Shown: in pieces, positions 1 to 4,960 of the stretch | Numbering within the stretch: position 1 is the first letter of the stretch | Layout: every line of letters begins with the position of its first letter | Origin: an uncultured Collinsella sp. | GTDB taxonomy: Bacteria; Actinomycetota; Coriobacteriia; Coriobacteriales; Coriobacteriaceae | DNA length: 5,008 nucleotides | Assembly: GCA_902479205.1 (NCBI GenBank) | Contig: CABSNX010000150.1 | Location: 1 to 5,008 of the forward strand | Direction of reading: 5' to 3' | Position numbers and translations under genes: made by a program | The notes under the pieces: generated by a model | The model's database searches: none | The model's input: the letters and a program-made list of their open reading frames with translations, nothing else | What the model was told of the DNA's origin: nothing

Positions 1-46
1 TACACAAGGCTATTCGTCGGCAGCGTCAGATGTGTATAAGAGACAG
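1..46. other. Nextera P5-side sequencing adapter (not genomic)
   Basis: This is synthetic sequence. Bases 1-5 are the last bases of the P5 oligo, 6-13 an 8-base index (AAGGCTAT), 14-27 the Nextera read-1 overhang TCGTCGGCAGCGTC, and 28-46 the 19-bp Tn5 mosaic end AGATGTGTATAAGAGACAG. Genomic sequence begins at 47. The match to the known adapter is exact over 14-46. It adds a false tail to the minus-strand HD-domain gene. Confidence 0.98.
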
Positions 47-504
47 TCCTTGAACTTCTTCTTGAGCGACTTGGTCGTAAAGTCCATGACGCTCTTGCTC
101 GGGCGCATGATGACGGCGGCGCCGATCAGGCCGGTGAGCTCATCGCAGGCAAACAGGATCTTTTCCATCTGCAGCTCGGGCTTGGGCAGCGAAGAGTTGA
201 AATCGGACGTGTGTGTCTGGATGGCACGGATAAGCTCGGGAGTCGCACCCTCACCCTCGAGAATCTCGGCGGCATAGATGGTGTGGTTCATGGGGTCGTC
301 CTCATGCTCCTCCCAATCCAAGTCGTGCAGCAGGCCGACGATGCCCCAAAACTCCTCGTTCTCGGGGTCGAACTCGCGCGCAAAGTAGCGCATAGTGCCC
401 TCGACCGTCTCGCCATGGGTGATGTGGAACGGGTCCTTGTTGTGCTCGTTGAGCAGTTCGAACGCGCGGTCGCGGGTGATTCCGGCGGTAAGCGGCTCTG
501 CCAT
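47..504 (-). CDS. HD-domain phosphohydrolase, C-terminus cut off by adapter (partial)
   Basis: This is a predicted metal-dependent phosphohydrolase of the HD superfamily, cytosolic with no signal peptide or membrane segment. The visible metal-binding pattern is H30 (in FHITHGE), H60-D61 (in GLLHDLDWE), H74 (in MNHT), H98 (in QTHTS) and D121 (in FACDELTG). This fits the H...HD...D signature and the architecture of small stand-alone HDIG-type proteins; the substrate cannot be told from sequence. The start at 504 is supported by AAGGAG (511-516 on the plus strand) six bases upstream. Only about 152 codons are genomic. The open frame runs on to a stop at 10-12, but residues from C154 onward (CLLYTSDAADE) are translated adapter. 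Homologues are usually somewhat longer, so I infer that a few tens of C-terminal residues are missing while the catalytic core is nearly complete. A terminator separates it from the upstream carD-like gene, so it probably has its own promoter. Confidence 0.85.
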
Positions 505-542
505 AAGGGACTCCTTGTGCTCGTGGGTATGGCTAAGAATGA

Positions 543-571
543 ATACTACTAGAACAAGAAAACCACCACAA
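543..571 (-). promoter_or_regulatory. Candidate sigma70-type promoter of the HD-domain gene
   Basis: Read on the minus strand, TTGTGG (566-571) is followed after exactly 17 bases by TAGTAT (543-548), about 40 bases before the start codon at 504. The matches to consensus are only 3/6 and 4/6. The -35 box lies inside the terminator stem of the preceding gene. The main argument for a promoter here is that the terminator would otherwise leave the HD gene untranscribed. Confidence 0.25.
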
Positions 572-600
572 AGGTGCTTGTCCCCTTTGTGGTGGTTTTT
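559..600 (-). terminator. Rho-independent terminator after the carD-like gene, possibly bidirectional
   Basis: A perfect 15-bp inverted repeat (559-573 with 585-599, AAAACCACCACAAAG and its complement) surrounds an 11-base loop. On the minus strand the stem is followed by the T-rich stretch TTTTCTTGTTCT, and it begins about a dozen bases past the carD-like stop codon (613-615). On the plus strand the stem ends in TTTTT, so it could also stop transcription arriving from the other side. Confidence 0.85.
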
Positions 601-612
601 GGTGCGGATGGG

Positions 613-1098
613 TTAGTTGAGGGCGGCTTGGGCTAGGCGGGCTTCGGCGGCCTCTTCGGTGACGCCCAGGGCCACGGCGAACTCCTCGATGGAGCGGCGC
701 TTGGCTTCCTTGAGTACGCGCATGTAGTAGGAGCTGGGCTTTTTATCTGCTTCCTCGGCCTGGCGAATACGGTGCATCATGGTTTTTGCCACGCGAACCG
801 TCTCGGGCGCGCCCAGCTTGAGCTGCTGCTTAAAGTGCGTCTCCTCGAGCGAGCTATTGCGCTCGGTAAAGGTGTCGCACTCCAGCTCATCGTAGTGGCT
901 CAGCAGGTGCTCGGCATCTTGCTGGGAGATGGCGGCATGCAGACGGTCGGCCTGCGCCACGGGGTACATGAGAATCGTCTGCGCATGTCCTTGCTTGGTC
1001 TCGAGCAGCAACATGGGCTGCGGCGTGTCGTCCCTAAAGCCGACGACGGTGCAGACTCCCTGACCCGGATGAATGACGTGTTGACCGATTGAGAACAT
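613..1098 (-). CDS. CarD/CdnL-family transcriptional regulator
   Basis: This 161-residue cytosolic protein resembles the CarD/CdnL family, which binds the RNA polymerase beta subunit and stabilises the open promoter complex. The N-terminal 55 or so residues (MFSIGQHVIHPGQGVCTVVGF...) look like the Tudor-like RNA polymerase-interacting domain shared with the transcription-repair coupling factor TRCF. Residues of about 75-161 are helical and end in a pattern typical of the family (YYMRVLKEAKRRSIEEFAVALGVTEEAAEARL). Its length equals that of mycobacterial CarD (about 162 residues). The start at 1098 is supported by GGAGGT (1102-1107 on the plus strand) three bases upstream. It is divergent from argS and is followed by a strong terminator, so it is a single-gene unit. 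The protein contains no tryptophan, although canonical CarD uses a conserved tryptophan (W85 in mycobacteria) at the upstream edge of the transcription bubble. It may therefore be a specialised paralogue. The family call is firm; the regulatory role is inferred. Confidence 0.85.
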   Translation of the reverse strand: MFSIGQHVIHPGQGVCTVVGFRDDTPQPMLLLETKQGHAQTILMYPVAQADRLHAAISQQDAEHLLSHYDELECDTFTERNSSLEETHFKQQLKLGAPETVRVAKTMMHRIRQAEEADKKPSSYYMRVLKEAKRRSIEEFAVALGVTEEAAEARLAQAALN

Positions 1099-1344
1099 GC
1101 TACCTCCAACTTATACGAATTTGTGTATGTTAAGAATACCACGCTGACGTGCACAAACCATTACTTTATGCAGGAAAAGCACACAACTCCGATAGGTTAG
1201 AGTATTCGATATATAGAACGGCTTATCCATACGTTTATGCATTTCTAGAACGTGTATAAACAGCAGGCAAACCGCCAACTTTGTACAGCCGCGCAAGAGT
1301 GGTAGTCATTTTTGTGCATATGCAATATCTATTAGCTTTACCCT

Positions 1345-1373
1345 GCGACAGTAGTTACCGCTTGTGATAGAGT
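1345..1373 (+). promoter_or_regulatory. Candidate extended -10 promoter of argS
   Basis: GCGACA (1345-1350) is followed after 17 bases by TAGAGT (1368-1373), which is preceded by TG one base upstream (TGATAGAGT), an extended -10 pattern. Each hexamer matches consensus at 4/6. Transcription would begin near 1380, giving a leader of about 60 bases. An overlapping alternative -10 is TACAAA at 1376-1381, also preceded by TGC. Confidence 0.4.
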
Positions 1374-1429
1374 GCTACAAACTCTGGCTTTTGCCCTACG
1401 AGTGACCAAGAGCTCGGGGGCTTTAACAC

Positions 1430-1437
1430 AAGGAGGA
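1430..1437 (+). promoter_or_regulatory. Shine-Dalgarno site fixing the argS start
   Basis: AAGGAGGA ends three bases before the ATG at 1441. This near-perfect anti-16S match decides in favour of 1441 over the in-frame GTG at 1372, which would add 23 residues unlike ArgRS and would lie on the predicted promoter. Confidence 0.9.
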
Positions 1438-1440
1438 TCT

Positions 1441-3294
1441 ATGCCCGAGAAGATTGAAGAGCTGGTACGCGCTGCGCTTGCCGCGGCCCAGGAGGCCGGC
1501 GACCTTTCCGCATTTGAACTTGACGATTGCGCTATCGAGCGACCGGCTGATACTTCTCATGGCGAGTGGACCTCCACCATGGCCCTGAAGTCCGCCAAGT
1601 TGGCTCATTGCGCCCCGCGCAAGATCGCCGAGGCCGTCGTTGCCCATATGCCCGAGGACCCCGCGATCGAGAAGGTCGAGATCGCCGGTCCTGGCTTCAT
1701 CAACTTCTACCTCTCCGTTGCCGTCAAGAACGCCATTTTTGCCGAGGCCCGCGAGAAGGGTATGGACTTCGCTAAGTCCAACGTCGGTGGCGGCCTGAAG
1801 ACCCAGGTCGAGTTCGTCTCCGCCAACCCCGTCGGCCCCATGCACATCGGTCATGGTCGCTGGGCCGCTCTGGGCGACTCCCTTTGTCGTGTGATGGACC
1901 ACGCCGGTTACGACATCCAGCGTGAGTTCTACATCAACGACCACGGCTCTCAGATGAACACCTTCGGTAACTCCATCAGCACGCGCTATATGCAGCTTGC
2001 CGACATCATCGCCAAGCGGGGCGTGGATATCGACGAGGCTCACAAGCTTCTGATCGCCGACCGCGACGCCTTTGTTGCCGACGAGAGCGACGAGCATCCC
2101 GAGACCCATCCGTATCAGGACAACTTTGCCGAGACTCTGGGCAAGGACTCCTACGGCGGTGACTACATCATCGACGAGGCTGCCGAGTTCTGGCGCACCG
2201 ACGGCGATAAGTGGGTCAACGCCGATCCGCAGGAGCGCATGGAGAGCTTCCGTGAGCGCGGCTACGTAAAGATGGTCGACAACATGCGCGACCTTTGCCA
2301 CGCCGTTAACTGCGACTTTGATCGTTGGTTCTCCGAGCGCTCTCTGTACGTGAAGGACACCGAGGGCGAGACCGCCGGCACCTCCGCCGTCGACCGCGCT
2401 TTTGAGAAGCTCGACAAGATGGGCTACCTCTACACCAAGGACGGTGCCCTGTGGTTCCGCTCCACCGACCTGGGCGACGACAAGGACCGCGTCCTGATCA
2501 AGTCCGATGGCGAGTACACCTACTTCGCCTCCGACGTTGCCTATCACTGGGATAAGTTCCAGCGCGTCGACCACGTCATCGATATCTGGGGCGCCGACCA
2601 CCACGGCTACATCGAGCGCGTCCGCTGCGTCTGTGACGCTCTTGGTTATCCCGGCAAGTTTGAGGTTCTGCTGGGCCAGCTCGTCAACCTGCTGCGCAAC
2701 GGCAAGCCCGTCCGTATGTCCAAGCGCAAGGGCACCATGGTGACCCTGCAGGAACTCGTCGACGAGGTCGGCTCTGACGCCGCCCGCTACACGCTCATCT
2801 CCAAGAGCTCCAACCAGATGGTCGACTTCGACATCGAGGCCGTTAAGAAGCGCGACAACTCCAACCCGGTGTACTACGTGCAGTACGCTCACGCCCGCGT
2901 GTGCTCCATCCTGCGTCGCGCCGCTGACGTTACGCCCGAGCAGGCTGACGAGATGGGCATGAAGGCCGTCGCCGCCAAGGCCATCGGTGAGAACGTCGAT
3001 TACTCGCTGCTGACCGACCCGACCGAGCTCGCCCTGTCGCGCAAGCTCAACGAGCTCACCGACCTCATCGCCAGCTGCGCTCGCGACCGCGCTCCGTTCC
3101 GTCTGACGCACTTTGCCGAGGAGCTCGCCGGCGACTTCCACAGCTTCTATGCTGCCTGCCAGGTGCTGCCGAGCGAGGGCCGTCCCGTCGACCCCGAGCT
3201 CTCGCGCGCCCGTCTGGCCGCTTGCGACGCCGTCCGCGTGACGCTCGCCCTGGTGCTTACCCTCGTTGGCGTTTCCGCACCCGAGCAGATGTAA
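1441..3294 (+). CDS. argS: Arginine--tRNA ligase (ArgRS)
   Basis: This cytosolic class I synthetase attaches arginine to tRNA-Arg using ATP. The 617-residue protein has the expected order of parts: an N-terminal additional domain (residues about 1-95, ending in IAGPGFINFYLS); the Rossmann catalytic core with the HIGH motif intact at H135-I-G-H138 (in SANPVGPMHIGHGR); the conserved WGADHHGY at 383-390; the KMSKS loop as RMSKRKG at 425-431; and a C-terminal DALR anticodon-binding domain containing NPVYYVQYAHAR (475-486). It is longer than typical bacterial ArgRS (about 550-580 residues). Much of the excess appears to be an acidic insertion at about 187-237, between RYMQL and YGGDYIID. The ATG at 1441 follows a strong Shine-Dalgarno site. 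The gene has its own candidate promoter and a clear terminator 46 bases after the stop, so it is probably transcribed alone. No frameshift or missing catalytic motif is visible. Confidence 0.98.
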   Translation: MPEKIEELVRAALAAAQEAGDLSAFELDDCAIERPADTSHGEWTSTMALKSAKLAHCAPRKIAEAVVAHMPEDPAIEKVEIAGPGFINFYLSVAVKNAIFAEAREKGMDFAKSNVGGGLKTQVEFVSANPVGPMHIGHGRWAALGDSLCRVMDHAGYDIQREFYINDHGSQMNTFGNSISTRYMQLADIIAKRGVDIDEAHKLLIADRDAFVADESDEHPETHPYQDNFAETLGKDSYGGDYIIDEAAEFWRTDGDKWVNADPQERMESFRERGYVKMVDNMRDLCHAVNCDFDRWFSERSLYVKDTEGETAGTSAVDRAFEKLDKMGYLYTKDGALWFRSTDLGDDKDRVLIKSDGEYTYFASDVAYHWDKFQRVDHVIDIWGADHHGYIERVRCVCDALGYPGKFEVLLGQLVNLLRNGKPVRMSKRKGTMVTLQELVDEVGSDAARYTLISKSSNQMVDFDIEAVKKRDNSNPVYYVQYAHARVCSILRRAADVTPEQADEMGMKAVAAKAIGENVDYSLLTDPTELALSRKLNELTDLIASCARDRAPFRLTHFAEELAGDFHSFYAACQVLPSEGRPVDPELSRARLAACDAVRVTLALVLTLVGVSAPEQM

Positions 3295-3340
3295 TCTACG
3301 GGTCGTTTGACCGTGTAGGTTCGGCTTTGCTGAGCCCTAT

Positions 3341-3373
3341 AAGCCCGATCTCCATGCGGAGGTCGGGCTTTTT
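3341..3373 (+). terminator. Rho-independent terminator of argS
   Basis: AAGCCCGATCTCC (3341-3353) pairs with GGAGGTCGGGCTT (3358-3370) over 13 positions with one G-U wobble. The loop is ATGC and the stem runs into TTTTT (3369-3373). It lies 46 bases after the argS stop codon. Confidence 0.93.
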
Positions 3374-3459
3374 GCGTTTGGCGGGGCTTTTTGGCGTGTT
3401 GGAAAATGCTACAAAAACGCAACTATACCGGTTTACGGGGCTGAATCGCCAACTGGCGA

Positions 3460-3530
3460 CCATGGCGCCAATAGCGAAATTAAAACTGCAGGTAGACGGC
3501 TTATTGTTTCTTGAAAATGCAGGGTATGGT
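3460..3530. repeat. Diverged direct repeat, copy A
   Basis: This segment aligns without gaps to 3697-3767 at an offset of 237 bases, with 50 of 71 positions identical by my count. The best-kept core is ATTAAAACYGCAGGTAG (3479-3495), 16/17 identical. ACCAT at 3459-3463 and ATGGT at 3526-3530 bracket the unit and are inverted copies of each other, as in copy B. The outer 14-bp inverted repeat of copy B is not clearly preserved; only TTACGG/CCGTAA (3433-3438 and 3551-3556) is a possible remnant. A 34-codon frame starts at ATG 3462 and ends at 3566, but it has no ribosome site. Confidence 0.7.
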
Positions 3531-3577
3531 TGGCTTGCGCCGTTCTTGCACCGTAATCCGCCATAGTTTTGAAAGCG

Positions 3578-3598
3578 ACCCCTTGGGCACCCCTTGGG
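3578..3598. repeat. Two tandem copies of ACCCCTTGGG, 11-bp period
   Basis: ACCCCTTGGG occurs at 3578-3587 and again at 3589-3598. Directly after it, GGGAC (3597-3601) can pair with GTCCC (3622-3626) across a 20-base loop. This is a short repeat of unknown role, possibly part of the same repeat cluster as its neighbours. Confidence 0.5.
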
Positions 3599-3666
3599 GA
3601 CGGGGGAAACGGATCATTTTTGTCCCGGGGGAGAGCGGTGCGAAACCGTCCGCCACGAATCGGGCT

Positions 3667-3796
3667 TATCTACTACGTTTAGTCGCATACCCCGAACCAT
3701 GCCGAAAAGTACGATATTAAAACCGCAGGTAGCGGGCTTGCGATTTTAGGAAGATCGAGGGGATGGTCTGGGGTCGCGGGTCAAACGTAGTAGATA
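3667..3796. repeat. 130-bp nested palindromic element with 14-bp terminal inverted repeats (contains copy B)
   Basis: TATCTACTACGTTT (3667-3680) and its exact complement (3783-3796) form the ends. Inside, separated by 8 unpaired bases on each side, ACCCCGAACCAT (3689-3700) is the complement of ATGGTCTGGGGT (3763-3774) at 10 of 12 positions. An inner hairpin, CGCAGGT with GCTTGCG (3724-3730 and 3736-3742, two wobbles), sits near the middle. The equal 8/8 internal loop suggests one coherent cruciform or RNA-hairpin structure. No target-site duplication is evident at the edges and no transposase gene is present. It could be a MITE-like or REP-like dispersed element, or a structured RNA element. 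It does not look like a simple terminator because no T-tract follows. Confidence 0.7.
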
Positions 3797-3885
3797 GGTG
3801 CGTTTCGCGGCGCGGCTATTCCGGATGCCACGGCTTCACTCCTCTGGCGCGACATTTCAAGGCGCTTTTGAGGGAGAGTGTCTCT

Positions 3886-3919
3886 GATGACTGGGCGTTT
3901 AAGAACGTCCCCGATGACT
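3886..3919. repeat. REP-like motif: GATGACT direct repeats around an imperfect hairpin
   Basis: GATGACT occurs at 3886-3892 and 3913-3919, a period of 27 bases. Between them GGGCGTT (3893-3899) pairs with AACGTCCC (3904-3911) with one bulged T. On the minus strand it reads AGTCATC, then GGGGACGTT, then AGTCATC. Short hairpins with conserved heads are typical of REP sequences. Its placement just upstream of the promoter means it could also be a regulatory site. Confidence 0.4.
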
Positions 3920-3922
3920 AAG

Positions 3923-3950
3923 TTGCAGGTGGTTGCGGTTGTGCTACACT
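3923..3950 (+). promoter_or_regulatory. Candidate sigma70-type promoter of the rho-like gene
   Basis: TTGCAG (3923-3928) and TACACT (3945-3950) are 16 bases apart, each matching consensus at 4/6. TG lies one base upstream of the -10 box (TGCTACACT), giving an extended -10. Transcription would start near 3957, leaving a leader of about 140 bases. Confidence 0.45.
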
Positions 3951-3955
3951 AACCC

Positions 3956-4094
3956 TGCGTAGTTGACGCAATCATTTCGATACAGATCAATGATGTCCGT
4001 CGTTTTTGTACGGAGCTAGACTGTTTAGCCGCCCTGAAGGTATATGCAGGGAGCATGTGATCACAGGGCTTGAAAAGAAAGTTGAGCAAACACT
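3956..4094 (+). promoter_or_regulatory. Hairpin-rich 5' leader of the rho-like gene
   Basis: Several small stems can be drawn in order: TGCGT/ACGCA (3956-3960 and 3966-3970), ATCATT/AATGAT (3971-3976 and 3989-3994), TCCGT/ACGGA (3996-4000 and 4010-4014), and CCCTG/CAGGG (4032-4036 and 4047-4051). The segment GCCCTG (4031-4036) can instead pair with CAGGGC (4064-4069), so two of the pairings exclude each other. I do not recognise a known riboswitch class. All stems are short and individually could be chance. Confidence 0.3.
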
Positions 4095-4960
4095 GTGTCT
4101 GATCAACAGCAAGAAAACGAAATAACGACGGCGCAAACCGCTCCCGCTGCACCGGTTGCGTCGGACCAGGCCGCGATGCCCGCGCCGGTGCAGGCATCGG
4201 TTCCTGAGGCCCCCAAGGCCGCTTCGACGCCTGCGCCCGCATCGGCTGAGAAGGTCGCGCCTGCCGCTGGCGAGGGAGTTGCCCCTACCGCCGAAGAGGA
4301 TGCCGTGCCCGTAAAGCCCAAGCGTACACGCCGTGCGCCTAAGTCCGCCGCTGACGGCGAGGAGGCTGCCAAGCCCAAGCGTCGCACGACGCGCACCACG
4401 CGCGCGAAGCGGCCCACTGCCGCCGATGCTTCGGCCCCCATTTCCGATGAGGTCGCGCAGGCCCGTGCGCTGGCGCAGATTAGCGAGGCTCAGGTTGTGC
4501 GCGCCCGTCGCCGTGCTGCCGAGCGCGAGGCCGCAGCGCTGACCGAGCTTGCAGCGCCGGTCGTCTCCGAGGCGCCTGAGGCCATCGGGGCCCCTGTCGC
4601 GGGGCAGCCGACCGAGAAGCCGGCTCCGCGCACGCGTCGTCGTGCGGCCAAGTCTCAGCAGGATGCTGAGCAGGTGGCCCAAGAGTCCGGTGAAGCTCCG
4701 GCTCGTTCTGCAGTAGGGGAGGGTGCGCAGCCCTCTGAGTCTCCAACACCTGCCGAGGCCAACGAGGTTCCTGTTGTCGATCCCGCTCTTCGCCCGCACC
4801 GTCGCGGCCGCAAGCCCAAGGCCTTTGTCGAGGCCGAGAAAGCTGCCGCTGCGGCTGCAGCCGCAGCTCAGGGCGCCGCGATGACCGCCGCGTCTGCGCC
4901 CGTCGTCGACGCTCCTGCCCAGGGAGCCGCTGCCACCGAGGCCGACGCGCATGCCGAGGG
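4095..4960 (+). CDS. Probable N-terminal extension of transcription termination factor Rho (partial, cut by adapter)
   Basis: The frame opens at GTG 4095, the first start after an in-frame TGA at 4083, and stays open for 289 residues to the genomic edge. It begins MSDQQQENE and is about 29% alanine by my count. It has no Cys, Trp or Tyr and only one Phe (F244), so it is almost certainly disordered. Basic clusters at 74-106 (KPKRTRR, KPKRRTTRTTRAKR), 136-140 (RARRR), 179-186 (RTRRRAAK) and 233-242 (RPHRRGRKPK) alternate with Ala/Pro/Glu linkers, and nine alanines run from 250 to 258. Actinobacterial Rho proteins often carry long basic, disordered N-terminal insertions that bind RNA, and rho often lies near argS in actinobacteria; that is the basis for the call. 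No Rho ATPase motif is within the insert, so another protein with a low-complexity N-terminus (for example IF-2 or RNase E/G) cannot be excluded. The start lacks a strong Shine-Dalgarno site (GAAAG ends 13 bases upstream). Residues after 289 are adapter (CLLYTSPSPRD). Confidence 0.5.

Larger units (their letters stand above)
1099..1440. other. AT-rich divergent intergenic region between carD-like gene and argS
   Basis: No gene is visible. The stretch is far more AT-rich than the flanking genes and must hold promoters in both directions. On the minus strand TTGTGC (1151-1156) and TAACAT (1127-1132), 18 bases apart, are a weak candidate promoter for the carD-like gene. Other small patterns are TAGAACG twice (1214-1220 and 1246-1252) and an inverted GTTTAT/ATAAAC pair (1233-1238 and 1256-1261). 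None is strong enough to name as an operator. There is no T-box leader in front of argS. Confidence 0.6.
3295..4094. other. 800-bp repeat-rich intergenic region between argS and the rho-like gene
   Basis: No convincing gene lies here. In order it holds the argS terminator (3341-3373), repeat copy A (3460-3530), an 11-bp-period tandem (3578-3598), a palindromic element containing repeat copy B (3667-3796), a REP-like motif (3886-3919), a promoter (3923-3950) and a hairpin-rich leader. Short open frames across 3222-3720 lack Shine-Dalgarno sites, and the paired repeats within them do not show a coding substitution pattern. The interval looks like a site where small repeats have accumulated. Confidence 0.7.

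Noticed and set aside
28..46. Tn5 end (mosaic end) suggesting a Tn5-type transposon insertion, with a matching inverted end at 4961-4979
   Set aside because: Both copies are directly joined to Illumina index and overhang sequence, so they are tagmentation adapters and not a natural transposon.
1111..1296. 61-codon minus-strand frame in the divergent intergenic region
   Set aside because: It lies in AT-rich promoter sequence, overlaps the predicted carD promoter and has no ribosome site or recognisable domain.
1315..1324. TGCATATGCA palindrome upstream of argS
   Set aside because: A 10-base perfect palindrome is expected several times by chance in 5 kb, and symmetry stops at its edges.
1374..1440. 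T-box or other tRNA-sensing leader in front of argS
   Set aside because: The leader is only about 60 bases and has neither the T-box consensus nor a terminator/antiterminator pair.
1423..3141. 572-codon open frame on the minus strand opposite argS
   Set aside because: It is antisense to a clear ArgRS gene. Its Val/Gly/Asp/Leu-rich composition is what the reverse frame of GC-biased codons gives, and no family is recognisable.
3222..3566. 114-codon plus-strand frame reaching past the argS terminator
   Set aside because: It overlaps the argS 3' end in another frame, reads through a strong terminator and ends in the non-coding repeat.
3511..3720. 69-codon plus-strand frame between the two repeat copies
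   Set aside because: It has no Shine-Dalgarno site, has repeat-derived sequence at both ends, and resembles no known family.
4056..4065. TGTGATCACA, resembling joined CRP half-sites
   Set aside because: CRP sites need a 6-base spacer between half-sites, and the position downstream of the promoter does not fit; it is likely chance.
3987..4952. 321-codon minus-strand frame rich in Gly, Arg and Leu
   Set aside because: It is the shadow of the Ala/Pro/Arg-rich plus-strand frame; the plus frame has a promoter and a sensible start, and this one runs back out through that promoter region.
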